A DNA stretch of 64,000 nucleotides, from NCBI GenBank assembly GCA_030532305.1, contig JAUNLJ010000002.1:80563-144562 (forward strand), given 5' to 3'. Positions 47,950 through 56,804 of this stretch are shown here, in pieces. Source of the stretch: Tissierellia bacterium. Its GTDB lineage: Bacteria; Bacillota; Clostridia; Tissierellales; Peptoniphilaceae. Under the pieces are notes generated by a model. That model saw only the letters and a program-made list of their open reading frames with translations. It did no database searches and was not told the origin of the DNA. Every line of letters starts with the position of its first letter. Position 1 is the first letter of the stretch. Position numbers and translations under genes: made by a program.

Positions 47950-49278
47950 CTAGTTCTTCCTAGCCCCCTTTAAAAAGTCTGGGATCTGGTCTTCTTTTAG
48001 GGCCTCCTCTTGGCCTGTGACCATGTTTCTTAGGGTGAAGGTCTGGTGCTTTAATTCATCGGGCCCCACCACCAAGACATAGGGGTAGCCTTCCTGGTCG
48101 GCATACTTGAATTTTTTGCCCATCTTGCCCTTTTCTCCGTAGAGACTGGCCTGGACCCCCTCCTGGCGTAGGCGACCCAAAAGGGCCACAGTCTCTTCAA
48201 TGCAGTCGTCCATGGGAATTAAGAGCAGGTCCATAAGCTGGGTCTGGTAGTCCTTTAAAAGACCGGCCTCCTCCAGTTGATAGTAAAGTCGGGATAGGCC
48301 AATGGAAATCCCCACCCCAGGCAGGGGCTGGTTGGTGTAGTGCTCGGCTAGGTTTTCATACCGGCCGCCACTGCAGATGGACCCTATCTCTGGATAGTCG
48401 TCTAGGATGGTTTCATAAACGGTCCCTGTATAATAGTCTAGGCCCCGGGCAATGGACAGGTCCACAGCCAGGTGGTCTTCCCCTACCCCAAAGGCCCGGG
48501 CGTAACTTAGGACCTCTTGGAGCTCCTCTAGGCCCCTTGTAAAGGTCTCGTTGTCGATTTTTAGGTCCCTTAGGGCCTGGATAATCTCTTGGTTGGTCCC
48601 AGAAATGCCTATAAAGTCCAGGATCCTCTGGGCCCCATCTTCTGCCAGTCCCAGGTCTAGGAGTTCTTCCTTCACCTTGTCTGGCCCAATCTTATCCAGC
48701 TTATCCACGGTCCTAAGAACAGAGACCGTGTCCTTTATGCCTAGGGACCCATAAAAACCGTTAAGGATCTTCCGGTTGTTAATGTGGATGGTAAAGGCCT
48801 CAAAGCCCAAGTCCTTAAAGGTATCGGCAATCACCGCTGGGATCTCCCCATCGTTGGTTAGGGCCAGCTTGCCATTGCCTATAATGTCAATGTCACACTG
48901 GTAAAATTCACGAAACCGGCCCTTTTGGTTCCTCTCCCCCCGGTAGACCTTGCCGATATGGTAGCGCCTAAAGGGGAAATTTAGGTCAGGAAAGTGCATG
49001 GCCACATACCGGGCCAGGGGAACTGTTAGGTCAAACCGCATGGCCATTTCTGTATGGCCCCTTTCCAGTTCATAGACCTGCTTTTCTGTTTCGCCTCCCC
49101 CCTTGGCCAGGAGGACTTCCTTCTTTTCTAAGACAGGGGTGTCAATGGGTAAAAAGCCATGTTTCCTATAGTTTTTTTCTATGGTGTTTTTCATCTCATC
49201 AAAGACTAACTGGTCCTTGGGGAGTAGCTCCATAAAGCCGGGTAATATACTGGGTTTAACAATATCACGCTTACTCAC
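47950..49278 (-). CDS. hisS: Histidyl-tRNA synthetase
   Basis: Charges tRNA-His. Class II motifs: RFDLTVPLARYVA with motif 2 residues R-x-E (GKVYRGERNQKGRFREFYQC, 20 residues), the HisA signature GLDYYTGTVYE and motif 3 GVGISIGLSRL. 442 aa, full length, with the C-terminal anticodon domain. tRNA-His is encoded at 63.3 kb in this window. The gene follows a SpoU methyltransferase gene by 1 bp. Confidence 0.96.
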   Translation of the reverse strand: MSKRDIVKPSILPGFMELLPKDQLVFDEMKNTIEKNYRKHGFLPIDTPVLEKKEVLLAKGGGETEKQVYELERGHTEMAMRFDLTVPLARYVAMHFPDLNFPFRRYHIGKVYRGERNQKGRFREFYQCDIDIIGNGKLALTNDGEIPAVIADTFKDLGFEAFTIHINNRKILNGFYGSLGIKDTVSVLRTVDKLDKIGPDKVKEELLDLGLAEDGAQRILDFIGISGTNQEIIQALRDLKIDNETFTRGLEELQEVLSYARAFGVGEDHLAVDLSIARGLDYYTGTVYETILDDYPEIGSICSGGRYENLAEHYTNQPLPGVGISIGLSRLYYQLEEAGLLKDYQTQLMDLLLIPMDDCIEETVALLGRLRQEGVQASLYGEKGKMGKKFKYADQEGYPYVLVVGPDELKHQTFTLRNMVTGQEEALKEDQIPDFLKGARKN

Positions 49279-49279
49279 A

Positions 49280-50047
49280 TCAATCTCCTCCTAATAGATA
49301 CATGGCAATGGATGCCGCCACATTGGCATTTAAGGAATCCACCTGGCCTCCCATGGGAATGCTTATAATGGCCTTGGCTCGCTGGTTTAGGTCCTGGCGA
49401 ATCCCCCCTGCCTCATTTCCTACCGCCAAGATCAGGTCCTCTTGCCCCCCTAAGTCTTGGGGCCTTATCTTAGACCCTAGGTCTAAAGTATATAATGCCA
49501 CATTTTGGTCAATCTGTCCAAAAAGTTCTTTATCCCCTATCCGGTAAATGGGCACCCTAAAAATAGAGGCCATGGTCCCCCTTACCACCTTGGGGTTTAA
49601 AACGTCCACCGTCCCCGGCCCCAAAAGGAGGCCAGAAAAACCAAAGGCCTCCAGGGACCGAATCATGCCCCCCAGGTTGGCCGGGTTCTGGACCCCGTCA
49701 CTATAGAGCCACTTGCCCCTTAAAGGCCCCCTGGAAAAGTCCTTGATGGGACTGGGAAAAAGCCCCAAGACCCCTTGGGGGTGGACCGTATCACTTAGGC
49801 CCAAAAAGAGGTCCTCCTCCAGGGCCACCCAGGGAATCCCGCGCCCTTGGGCCAGGGTCCTTAGGCCAGGAAAGTCCTTGCCCTTTTGATAGTAGAGGGC
49901 CTTGGGCAAAACCCCCGCCGCCAGGGCCTCCTCCAGGACTACAGGTCCTTCCACTAAAAAGGCCTCCTCCCGGTCCCGGTATTTTCTCTTTTTAAGCCGT
50001 ACTAAAGCCTTGTATTCTGGATTGTTCCTTGAAGAAATCTCTTTCAT
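49280..50047 (-). CDS. SpoU/TrmH-family RNA 2'-O-methyltransferase
   Basis: A 255-residue SPOUT methyltransferase with an N-terminal SpoU substrate-binding domain (about 1-80). Motif 1 NPANLGGMIRSLEAFG, motif 2 LAVGNEAGGI and motif 3 IPMGGQVDSLNANVAASIA are all present. The exact RNA target (23S rRNA or tRNA) cannot be read from sequence. Confidence 0.9.
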   Translation of the reverse strand: MKEISSRNNPEYKALVRLKKRKYRDREEAFLVEGPVVLEEALAAGVLPKALYYQKGKDFPGLRTLAQGRGIPWVALEEDLFLGLSDTVHPQGVLGLFPSPIKDFSRGPLRGKWLYSDGVQNPANLGGMIRSLEAFGFSGLLLGPGTVDVLNPKVVRGTMASIFRVPIYRIGDKELFGQIDQNVALYTLDLGSKIRPQDLGGQEDLILAVGNEAGGIRQDLNQRAKAIISIPMGGQVDSLNANVAASIAMYLLGGD

Positions 50048-50707
50048 CTAGGCCTTACCTTCTTTTTTCTCTATGGTCTCAATATCCTGGGCCTGGCCTA
50101 AAAAGATAATGGCATCCCCCTCCTGGAAGTTGACATCATCTAGGGCCTTGACCTTAAGGTCAGCCCCCCGCCTAATGGCCAAGACATTGATATGGTACTT
50201 ATTTCTTACATCGATTTGGCTGAGGCTTGACCCGATCCAGCCCTTGGGGACCCTTCTTTCCACAAGACTGTAGTCTTCTGAAAGCATAAAGGAATTGGTG
50301 ATCTTTTCAGAGGTCAAGCGCTTGGCCAACCTTTGGGCCATGTCACTTTCAGGATAGACCACCTGGTGGGCCCCTATCTTCTCTAAAATTCGCCCATACT
50401 TCCGGCTGGGGGCCTTGGCAATAATTAAGCCAATCCCCGCCTCAATACAGGCCAGAATAGCCACAATGGAAGACTCCAAGTGGCTGCCTATAGCTACAAT
50501 GGCCGCATCAAAATTAGACAGACCCAGCTCCTCAAAAATCCCCTCTTCCAAAATATCTGCCACCACAGCCGTAGTCACCTGGTCACTAATGGCCTCTATT
50601 TTGTCTTCATCCTCGTCAATAATAAACACCTCGTTGCCCAGGCGATAGAGCTCCTTGGCCAAGGTGGACCCAAAACGGCCACAACCAAAAATTACATAAC
50701 TTTTCAT
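50048..50707 (-). CDS. ktrA: Potassium uptake regulatory subunit (KtrA/TrkA)
   Basis: A cytoplasmic gating ring subunit. The RCK_N domain (IFGCGRFGSTLAKELYRLG, then EVFIIDED, about 4-35) binds nucleotides; the RCK_C domain (about 135-210) is the kind that binds c-di-AMP in relatives. 219 aa. It lies 9 bp after ktrB on the same strand, and the pair forms a K+ importer. CdaA, the c-di-AMP synthase, is encoded elsewhere in this window. Confidence 0.93.
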   Translation of the reverse strand: MKSYVIFGCGRFGSTLAKELYRLGNEVFIIDEDEDKIEAISDQVTTAVVADILEEGIFEELGLSNFDAAIVAIGSHLESSIVAILACIEAGIGLIIAKAPSRKYGRILEKIGAHQVVYPESDMAQRLAKRLTSEKITNSFMLSEDYSLVERRVPKGWIGSSLSQIDVRNKYHINVLAIRRGADLKVKALDDVNFQEGDAIIFLGQAQDIETIEKKEGKA

Positions 50708-50716
50708 CGTTTCCTC

Positions 50717-52063
50717 CTAGCCTACTATAAAATGACCTGCTGGATAATGGAGCTTGGACTTGTGCCTTTCCCTAAAAAGACCAATGGCAAAACTGGCCGG
50801 CCCCACCCGACCTAAAAACATGGTCAGGGCTAAAACCCACTTGCTCCCTGTGGATAGGCTCGCTGTAATCCCCCGGGACATCCCCACCGTAGCCATGGCC
50901 GAGGTGGTCTCAAAAAGAATATCCGAATAGGAAAACTTGCCTCCCTCAAAAAGAATTAAGAGGAAGGAGTCCACCACTAAAAGAAGGACACAGACAAAAA
51001 ATATGGCAAAGGCCCGGTTTATGACCCGGCTGGTGATTCGCCGCTTATAAAGGGTGACCTCCTCCTGGCCCCTAAGGAGACCTAAAATGGACAAGAACAA
51101 AATAACCAGGGTGGTGGTCTTAAGCCCCCCTGCTGTGGAAGCTGGAGACCCCCCTATAAACATCAAGAGGATAGAAAAAAAGCTAGCCCCCTGGCCCAGG
51201 TCTTCCACCGGGACAGAATAAAAGCCCGCTGTCCTTAGGACCGTAGAATGAAAGGCCGAAGCCAACCATTTTATATCTTCTGGTAGGCCGGCCAGGGTAG
51301 CCGGGTTATCCCTCTCTAGGAGGTAAAAACCCAAGGTCCCCAAAGCAAGGAGAAAGAAATTGGTTAAAAGAACCAAACGAGTATGGACTGACAGGCCCCT
51401 CTTTTTTAAATGTTGCAACAGGTCCATATAGACGATAAAGCCCAAGCCCCCCAAGATCACCAGGGCCATAATGGTGAGATTGACCACATAGTTGTCCTGA
51501 AAGACCCGGATAGAGTCCCCTAAAAGGTCAAAACCCCCATTACAAAAGGCGCTTACGGCATGGAAAACCCCATACCAGACCCCCCGCTTAAAACCATAGC
51601 TGGCTACAAACTGGCTAGAGAGGACCAGGGCCCCTAGGGCCTCAATCAGGAAGCTGGACACAAAGACAAAAAGAATAAAGCGAACCAGGCCCGAATAGGT
51701 CTCTAAGTTTAGCTGCTCCTTAATCAAAAGTCGGTTGGTTAGACCAATTTTTTGCCCTGTCACCATGGCAAAAAGAGTAACAAAGGTCATGGTCCCCAGG
51801 CCCCCCACCTGGATCAAACAGAGGATCACCAGCTGGCCAAAAAGGGTCCAGTGGTCTAGGGTACTTTTTACCACCAGGCCCGTAACACAGGTGGCCGAAC
51901 TGGCTGTAAAAAAGGCATCTGTCAGCCCCACAGAGGCCCCATTTTTTGAGGCCATGGGCAGGGCCAAGAAGAAGGTCCCCAGTAAGATAACCAGCAAAAA
52001 AGAAAGGCTTAAGACCAAGGGGGGATTTCTCAGCAAACTTTCCGATATTCTTAATTTTCGCAA
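50717..52063 (-). CDS. ktrB: Potassium transporter membrane subunit (KtrB/TrkH)
   Basis: The ion-conducting subunit, 448 aa with about 8-10 membrane helices and pore loops. Selectivity-filter-like segments include SATCVTGL, CNGGFDL, STAGGLKT and SAMATVGMSRG. The start is a TTG at 52063, with GGAGGAG upstream at suitable spacing. Single operon with ktrA. Sodium dependence cannot be decided from sequence. Confidence 0.94.
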   Translation of the reverse strand: MRKLRISESLLRNPPLVLSLSFLLVILLGTFFLALPMASKNGASVGLTDAFFTASSATCVTGLVVKSTLDHWTLFGQLVILCLIQVGGLGTMTFVTLFAMVTGQKIGLTNRLLIKEQLNLETYSGLVRFILFVFVSSFLIEALGALVLSSQFVASYGFKRGVWYGVFHAVSAFCNGGFDLLGDSIRVFQDNYVVNLTIMALVILGGLGFIVYMDLLQHLKKRGLSVHTRLVLLTNFFLLALGTLGFYLLERDNPATLAGLPEDIKWLASAFHSTVLRTAGFYSVPVEDLGQGASFFSILLMFIGGSPASTAGGLKTTTLVILFLSILGLLRGQEEVTLYKRRITSRVINRAFAIFFVCVLLLVVDSFLLILFEGGKFSYSDILFETTSAMATVGMSRGITASLSTGSKWVLALTMFLGRVGPASFAIGLFRERHKSKLHYPAGHFIVG

Positions 52064-52082
52064 AACAAGACTCCTCCAAGAA

Positions 52083-52118
52083 CAAAACCCCCTAAGAGCA
52101 GGAAGCTCCTAAGGGGTC
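52083..52118 (-). terminator. Terminator after rplT
   Basis: An imperfect stem of about 11 bp (CCCCTTAGGAGC against GCTCTTAGGGG) followed by GTTTTG on the minus strand, in the 61-bp gap between rplT and ktrB. Confidence 0.6.
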
Positions 52119-52124
52119 TAAGGT

Positions 52125-52475
52125 TTACTGACCTTTAGCTAGATCCACTAGTTTTGCAAAAGCCTGTGGATCATGGATCGCTAATTCTGAAAGCATCTTC
52201 CGATTGATATCAACATTCGCCTTCTTTAAGCCATCAATAAAACGGCTGTAACTTAGGCCATTTTGGCGGCTAGCCGCATTAATTCTAGAAATCCAAAGTT
52301 TTCTGAAGTCTCTCTTTCTTTGCTTCCGGCCAATATAGGCTGAACGCATAGAACGCATAACCGCTTGGTTAGCTGGTCTAAATAATTTAGAACGGGCACC
52401 GTAGAAGCCCTTGGCTTGCTTTAATACCTTCTTATGACGACGCTTAGTCGTAGTTCCTCTTTTTACTCTTGCCAT
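52125..52475 (-). CDS. rplT: 50S ribosomal protein L20
   Basis: Binds 23S rRNA early in 50S assembly and represses its own operon in many Firmicutes. 116 aa, standard length. MARVKRG at the start, [35 protein letters not shown] (20 residues) are conserved. Codons here are less CTAG-rich, as expected for a highly expressed gene. Confidence 0.98.
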   Translation of the reverse strand: MARVKRGTTTKRRHKKVLKQAKGFYGARSKLFRPANQAVMRSMRSAYIGRKQRKRDFRKLWISRINAASRQNGLSYSRFIDGLKKANVDINRKMLSELAIHDPQAFAKLVDLAKGQ

Positions 52476-52486
52476 ACTGCCCCTCC

Positions 52487-52678
52487 TTATGGAATCATAT
52501 GATCAATTCGACGTTGATCAGCAGTTGACACTGTCGAACTTTTTCTTAGATTACGTACTCTCTTGGCTGTTTTCTTACCAGTTAAATGGCCCTTGTTGGC
52601 CTTATGTCTTTTAATTCTACCGGATCCTGTACGGGAAAAGCGCTTAGCTGATCCCCTATGGGTTTTCATCTTGGGCAT
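52487..52678 (-). CDS. rpmI: 50S ribosomal protein L35
   Basis: A small basic ribosomal protein of 63 aa. [20 protein letters not shown] and the C-terminal basic tail are diagnostic. Lies between infC and rplT with 8-10 bp gaps. Confidence 0.98.
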   Translation of the reverse strand: MPKMKTHRGSAKRFSRTGSGRIKRHKANKGHLTGKKTAKRVRNLRKSSTVSTADQRRIDHMIP

Positions 52679-52688
52679 AATATTCCTC

Positions 52689-53207
52689 CTATTTTTTATC
52701 CTCAGCCTTTTGAGATAAGAACATGGTCATGCTCCTACCTTCCATTTTGGGTTTCTTTTCTACCTCACCAACATCTGAAACAAGCTCAGCGAATTTATCT
52801 AATACTTCACGGCCAAGGTCTGTATGACCCATTTCCCTACCACGGAAACGGACAGATACCTTCACCCTATCTCCATCCTCTAGAAAGCCCTTGGCCTGGT
52901 TGGCCTTCGTGTTCAAATCATGGAGTTCTATATTGGGAGAGAAACGAAGTTCCTTCACATTAATTGTTTTTTGCTTCTTTTTAGACTCTTTCATCTTCTT
53001 CATCATTTCATAACGATATTTTCCATAGTCTAAAATTCGACAAACAGGTGGCTTGGCTTGAGGCGCCACATTAACCAAATCAAGTTCTCTTTCTTCAGCA
53101 ACTTCTAGGGCACGTTCAATGGGTACGACCCCTAGTTGTTCTCCGTCACTGTCAATTAAACGCACTTCCCTTGCTCTAATCTCTCCATTGATTTGAAGTT
53201 CCTTAAT
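52689..53207 (-). CDS. infC: Translation initiation factor IF-3 (AUU start)
   Basis: Keeps 30S subunits free and proofreads start codons. Conserved sequence extends upstream of the first canonical codon (GTG at 53165): the residues before it read IKELQINGEIRAREV, the expected IF-3 N-terminus. In that frame the only sensible start is ATT at 53205-53207, with GGAGGTG 7 bp before it, and no ATG, GTG or TTG lies between. IF-3 genes starting at AUU allow IF-3 to repress itself, as in E. coli. 172 aa with N-domain and C-domain intact. Confidence 0.93.
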   Translation of the reverse strand: MKELQINGEIRAREVRLIDSDGEQLGVVPIERALEVAEERELDLVNVAPQAKPPVCRILDYGKYRYEMMKKMKESKKKQKTINVKELRFSPNIELHDLNTKANQAKGFLEDGDRVKVSVRFRGREMGHTDLGREVLDKFAELVSDVGEVEKKPKMEGRSMTMFLSQKAEDKK

Positions 53208-53345
53208 AAAAAAACACCTCCGGGCATAATAAAAACGGGCACAAAGCGCCCGCTAACTCTAGACTCGTTCGTAAAGTACCTTAAAACTCTCGTCGTAAGG
53301 TGAGAAGCGGTAACCTCTGCTTGATAACATGAGTTAGTTTACCAG
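53208..53345 (-). promoter_or_regulatory. infC-rpmI-rplT leader with attenuator
   Basis: The minus-strand leader is GC-structured and ends with a stem (CGGGC...GCCCG, about 53236-53252) followed by five T, just before the infC Shine-Dalgarno. Its upstream part contains long complementary segments (for example around 53275-53345). L20-binding leaders with this layout control the operon in Firmicutes, and I infer the same here. Confidence 0.65.
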
Positions 53346-53446
53346 ATCTTTAATAAAAAATCAAGTCCTATTTGGGATATTTCCCTTTTTTCTATCTTAT
53401 GTTAGAATGAAGGCAGATCTTATAGAAAAAGGAGGACAGCCATCCC

Positions 53447-54664
53447 ATGTTTTATGACCAACTCAAAAACTATGCCCGTCTCCTGGTTCGAAAGGGCATC
53501 AACATACAAGAGGGCCAAGACCTGGTTATCTCCGCCACGGTGGATATGAAAGACCTGGTCCGCCTATGTTCCCAAGTCGCCTACCAGGAAGGCGCCCACG
53601 AAGTCCACGTCATCTGGTCCGACGACCAGCTCAGCCAAATGAAATACCTCTACGCCGGAGAAGATGTCTTCTCCAAACTCCCATCCCATGTGGCTGACGA
53701 ACTGACCTACTACCAAAAAAGAGGGGCCGGCTTTTTAAGCCTAGTGGGGTCCGACCCCGAGCTCCTCATGAATGTGGAGTCTAAACGGATCAAGGACTAC
53801 ACCCTCTCCCGGTCCAAGGCCCTAAAAAAATTCAACAATGCCCTTATGAAAAACAAAAACACCTGGCTGGTAGCCGCCTACCCCACCCCAGCCTGGGCCC
53901 AAGCTGTCTACCCCCAAGACCCCCAAGCTGTGGAAAAACTATGGGAGGCCATCTTCAAGGCCTGCCGGATTGATGACCAGGCCGAAGCCAACTGGGACCG
54001 TCATGTGGCCCAGCTTGCTGAAAAAGCCGCCTTCCTAAACCAGGCCCAGTTTACAAAACTCCACTATAAAAATAGCCTAGGCACCGACCTGACCCTCGAG
54101 CTCCCCAAAAACCACATCTGGGCCGGCGGGGCCGACCTTTCCCAAGACCAGGTCCCCTTTATTGCCAACATCCCCACCGAAGAAATCTTCACCGCCCCCA
54201 AGAAAACCGGCACCCAGGGCCGGGTCTATAGCTCCATGCCCCTAAACTACGCTGGCAACCTTATTGAAGACTTCTACCTAGACTTTAAGGACGGAAAGGT
54301 GGTCCAGGCCCAGGCCAAAAAGGGCCAAGTCTACCTAGACCAGCTCCTAGCCACAGACCAGGATGCCGCCTATCTAGGAGAAGTGGCCCTAGTCCCCTAC
54401 GACAGCCCCATCTCCAACCAAAGGCTCCTCTTCTTTGAAACCCTCTTTGACGAAAACGCCTCCTGCCACCTGGCCCTGGGCCAAGCCTACCCCTCCTCCA
54501 TTGAAAATGGGGAAAGCCTAAGCCAAGACCAGCTCCTAGAAAGAGGCCTAAACGACAGCCTGATCCATGTGGACTTTATGGTCGGGACCGGGGACCTAAG
54601 TATTGTCGGCGAAAAGGAAAATGGAGAAAAAGTACAGATCTTTAAAGAAGGGAACTGGGCCTAG
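53447..54664 (+). CDS. M29-family aminopeptidase
   Basis: A metallo-aminopeptidase of the M29 (aminopeptidase T/AmpS) family, 405 aa. NYARLLVRKGINIQEGQDLV at the start and DMKDLVRLCSQVAYQEGAHE are typical; metal-binding Glu and His residues are in the C-terminal half (for example PTEEIFTAP, YDSPIS, ENASCHLALG, HVDFMVGTGDLSI). Cytoplasmic. Single gene on the plus strand, with AGGAGG 10 bp before the ATG. Confidence 0.92.
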   Translation: MFYDQLKNYARLLVRKGINIQEGQDLVISATVDMKDLVRLCSQVAYQEGAHEVHVIWSDDQLSQMKYLYAGEDVFSKLPSHVADELTYYQKRGAGFLSLVGSDPELLMNVESKRIKDYTLSRSKALKKFNNALMKNKNTWLVAAYPTPAWAQAVYPQDPQAVEKLWEAIFKACRIDDQAEANWDRHVAQLAEKAAFLNQAQFTKLHYKNSLGTDLTLELPKNHIWAGGADLSQDQVPFIANIPTEEIFTAPKKTGTQGRVYSSMPLNYAGNLIEDFYLDFKDGKVVQAQAKKGQVYLDQLLATDQDAAYLGEVALVPYDSPISNQRLLFFETLFDENASCHLALGQAYPSSIENGESLSQDQLLERGLNDSLIHVDFMVGTGDLSIVGEKENGEKVQIFKEGNWA

Positions 54665-54681
54665 GCTCAGTTCCCTTTATC
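54648..54681 (+). terminator. Terminator overlapping the aminopeptidase stop
   Basis: A 10-bp stem (54648-54657 with 54668-54677), extended inside by GGCC-type pairs, surrounds the stop codon; the T-run is short (TTTAT). It separates the core gene from the restriction operon that follows. Confidence 0.7.
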
Positions 54682-54707
54682 TCAACTTTGTCTAAAGGAG
54701 CTGCAGT

Positions 54708-56804
54708 ATGGCGATACCAAAAATCAAAAAACAGGACATCATCAATGCTTTGAAATACATCGACGAGAAGGGGGTTCCGCCCCATAACCAAAGCACGAAA
54801 TATAAACTTGTGACCGAGACCGGAAAGTGGTATCCGCCGAAATATGTGGTGGCCGTAGCTATCCATTTGGCAAAGGGCACTGATATTTCCACAGAAGGAT
54901 TCAATACCATAGAAGCAAAGACTTATCTGGAAAGTCAGAATTTTACCATCGAGACAAAACAGCAGGAGAAATTTGAACTGTCGGTTACTGCCAAGAGCGT
55001 GGGCTCCACAGATGAGCGGTTCACCATGGATAACTTGAGCCTCGGAAACAACTATAAGCCTCTTGATGTCTATTTTAAAAAGGCAAACGGCGAAGTTGTC
55101 AAACGCACTTATAGCAAGGGAGAAAGAAGGAATTCCAATCAGACCCTGCCGCGTATCGCTTTCCAGGTGTTCGAGAATCAAATCTCGGCCATGTCCGTTG
55201 AGGACAAAGAGTCCTTTCCTATATGCAAATACAATCCCGACAGCCCTATGATTCGAGGCATTTACCCAAGCGTAGATGAGTTTAAGAAACATCACAAGAC
55301 CATAGAGTATATGATCTACAGCTATGATAAGGGCAGGCAGTTTGTTATTTATTGCTGGAATATATTCTCCACGATTATCTTCGTCCAAGAGTGCTTAAAG
55401 CGTTTCGGTGAGCCAGGCGATCAGTTTATCCTTACCTACCGCGAGAAGGATAAGAAAGAAACAGAGGCCCTAGAGACAAAGACTGTGGCCCAGGAAGAAC
55501 TTGTCCAGCAGTTCAAAGGATACAGAAATCCCTTCTCCTCCATGCTAATTTCATCAAAGAATTTGATATTCAGAGGTGCACCGGGTACGGGCAAGTCCTA
55601 CCTTGCAAAAGAAATCGCCACAGATATCATAAGCAATGGATCCTTTGATGATTATAGGCTCCTTACCCCCGAGCAGAAAAAGCAGGTGGAGTTTGTGCAG
55701 TTTCATCCAAACTACGACTACTCTGATTTTGTTGAAGGATTGCGTCCCAAGATAAACGATGACGGCACCATGGGATTTGAATTGCAGGACGGCATTTTTA
55801 AAAAGTTTGTCGCTCGCGCAAGGAAGAATTATGAGGATTCTCAAAAATCTAAAGAAACCATAAAAAAGGAAATATCTGTCCAGGAAGCCATGACAGACTT
55901 CTTTTCCAATATCGAACTTGGCGTAGACACTTTTAAGACCATAAATGGAAATGAGTTCACCCTTACCAGTGTGGATGACCATCACATTAATGTATCCATC
56001 CCAGGGAATGCTACTGTCAACAAACTCACCTTAAAACTGGATGATATAAGGAAGATGCTGGAATCCGGGCAGAAGTTCGACAGGGTTAAGGATCTGACGA
56101 CTTTCTTCGGAAAAACATTTGCTACCCAGGAATATTCCTATAACTTTGCAATCTACAAGGCAATCAAGGCCAGAAAAGGGATAAGTCCAAAAGCAAAAGT
56201 AAAGCAGGAAGAACTGAAGAAATACATCTTTATTATTGATGAGATCAACCGTGGTGATATTTCAAAAATATTCGGTGAACTCTTCTTTGCCATAGACCCT
56301 TTCTATCGCGGCAAAGCTGGAGAAATCTCCACCCAGTATTCCAATCTGCATTCCGACCCAGACGAAAAGTTCTACATCCCTAACAATGTTTACATCATAG
56401 GAACCATGAATGATATCGACCGTTCTGTGGACAGCTTTGATTTTGCCATGCGCCGCCGTTTCCGTTTCATAGAGCTCAGAGCAGATGAGCGTCTTGAAAT
56501 GCTCGCTTCTCTTGAAAATGAAGAACTTGAAGCGGAAGCCATTAAAAAGATGGCGGCTCTCAATAAGGAGATTGCAGCTGTAGAGGATTTAAACGAAAAC
56601 TATCAGATTGGCGCCTCCTATTTCCTAAAGCTGAAAACCCTCGACTTCGACCAGCTTTGGACAGATTATCTGCATCCCCTTTTGCAAGAATACATCCAAG
56701 GAATGTACGATGAGGAAGGAATCATGAACAGGTTCGCCAAAGCCTATGGTTATCAAAGGCCTGCCGAAGGTGATGTGAATGAGACGACTCAAGATCAAAG
56801 ATAA
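54708..56804 (+). CDS. mcrB: McrB-type AAA+ NTPase of a type IV/McrBC restriction system
   Basis: The motor subunit of a modification-dependent restriction enzyme, 698 aa. Residues about 1-85 (KIKKQDIINALKYIDEKGVP, KWYPPKYVVAVA) resemble the ScoMcrA N-terminal head domain. Residues about 90-250 are an unrecognised domain, probably the DNA-reading part. The AAA+ core has Walker A GAPGTGKS (290-297), Walker B FIIDE (508-512), MNDIDRS (567-573), which corresponds to the McrB GTPase signature MNTADRS, and RRRF (582-585). About 130 residues are inserted between Walker A and B. Base composition differs from the core genes around it. ATG with AAGGAG upstream. Confidence 0.9.
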   Translation: MAIPKIKKQDIINALKYIDEKGVPPHNQSTKYKLVTETGKWYPPKYVVAVAIHLAKGTDISTEGFNTIEAKTYLESQNFTIETKQQEKFELSVTAKSVGSTDERFTMDNLSLGNNYKPLDVYFKKANGEVVKRTYSKGERRNSNQTLPRIAFQVFENQISAMSVEDKESFPICKYNPDSPMIRGIYPSVDEFKKHHKTIEYMIYSYDKGRQFVIYCWNIFSTIIFVQECLKRFGEPGDQFILTYREKDKKETEALETKTVAQEELVQQFKGYRNPFSSMLISSKNLIFRGAPGTGKSYLAKEIATDIISNGSFDDYRLLTPEQKKQVEFVQFHPNYDYSDFVEGLRPKINDDGTMGFELQDGIFKKFVARARKNYEDSQKSKETIKKEISVQEAMTDFFSNIELGVDTFKTINGNEFTLTSVDDHHINVSIPGNATVNKLTLKLDDIRKMLESGQKFDRVKDLTTFFGKTFATQEYSYNFAIYKAIKARKGISPKAKVKQEELKKYIFIIDEINRGDISKIFGELFFAIDPFYRGKAGEISTQYSNLHSDPDEKFYIPNNVYIIGTMNDIDRSVDSFDFAMRRRFRFIELRADERLEMLASLENEELEAEAIKKMAALNKEIAAVEDLNENYQIGASYFLKLKTLDFDQLWTDYLHPLLQEYIQGMYDEEGIMNRFAKAYGYQRPAEGDVNETTQDQR

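Noticed and set aside
54642..55388. A 248-codon minus-strand open frame opposite mcrB
   Set aside because: It is antisense to a gene with clear AAA+ homology downstream in the same frame, and has no family resemblance or proper ribosome binding site.
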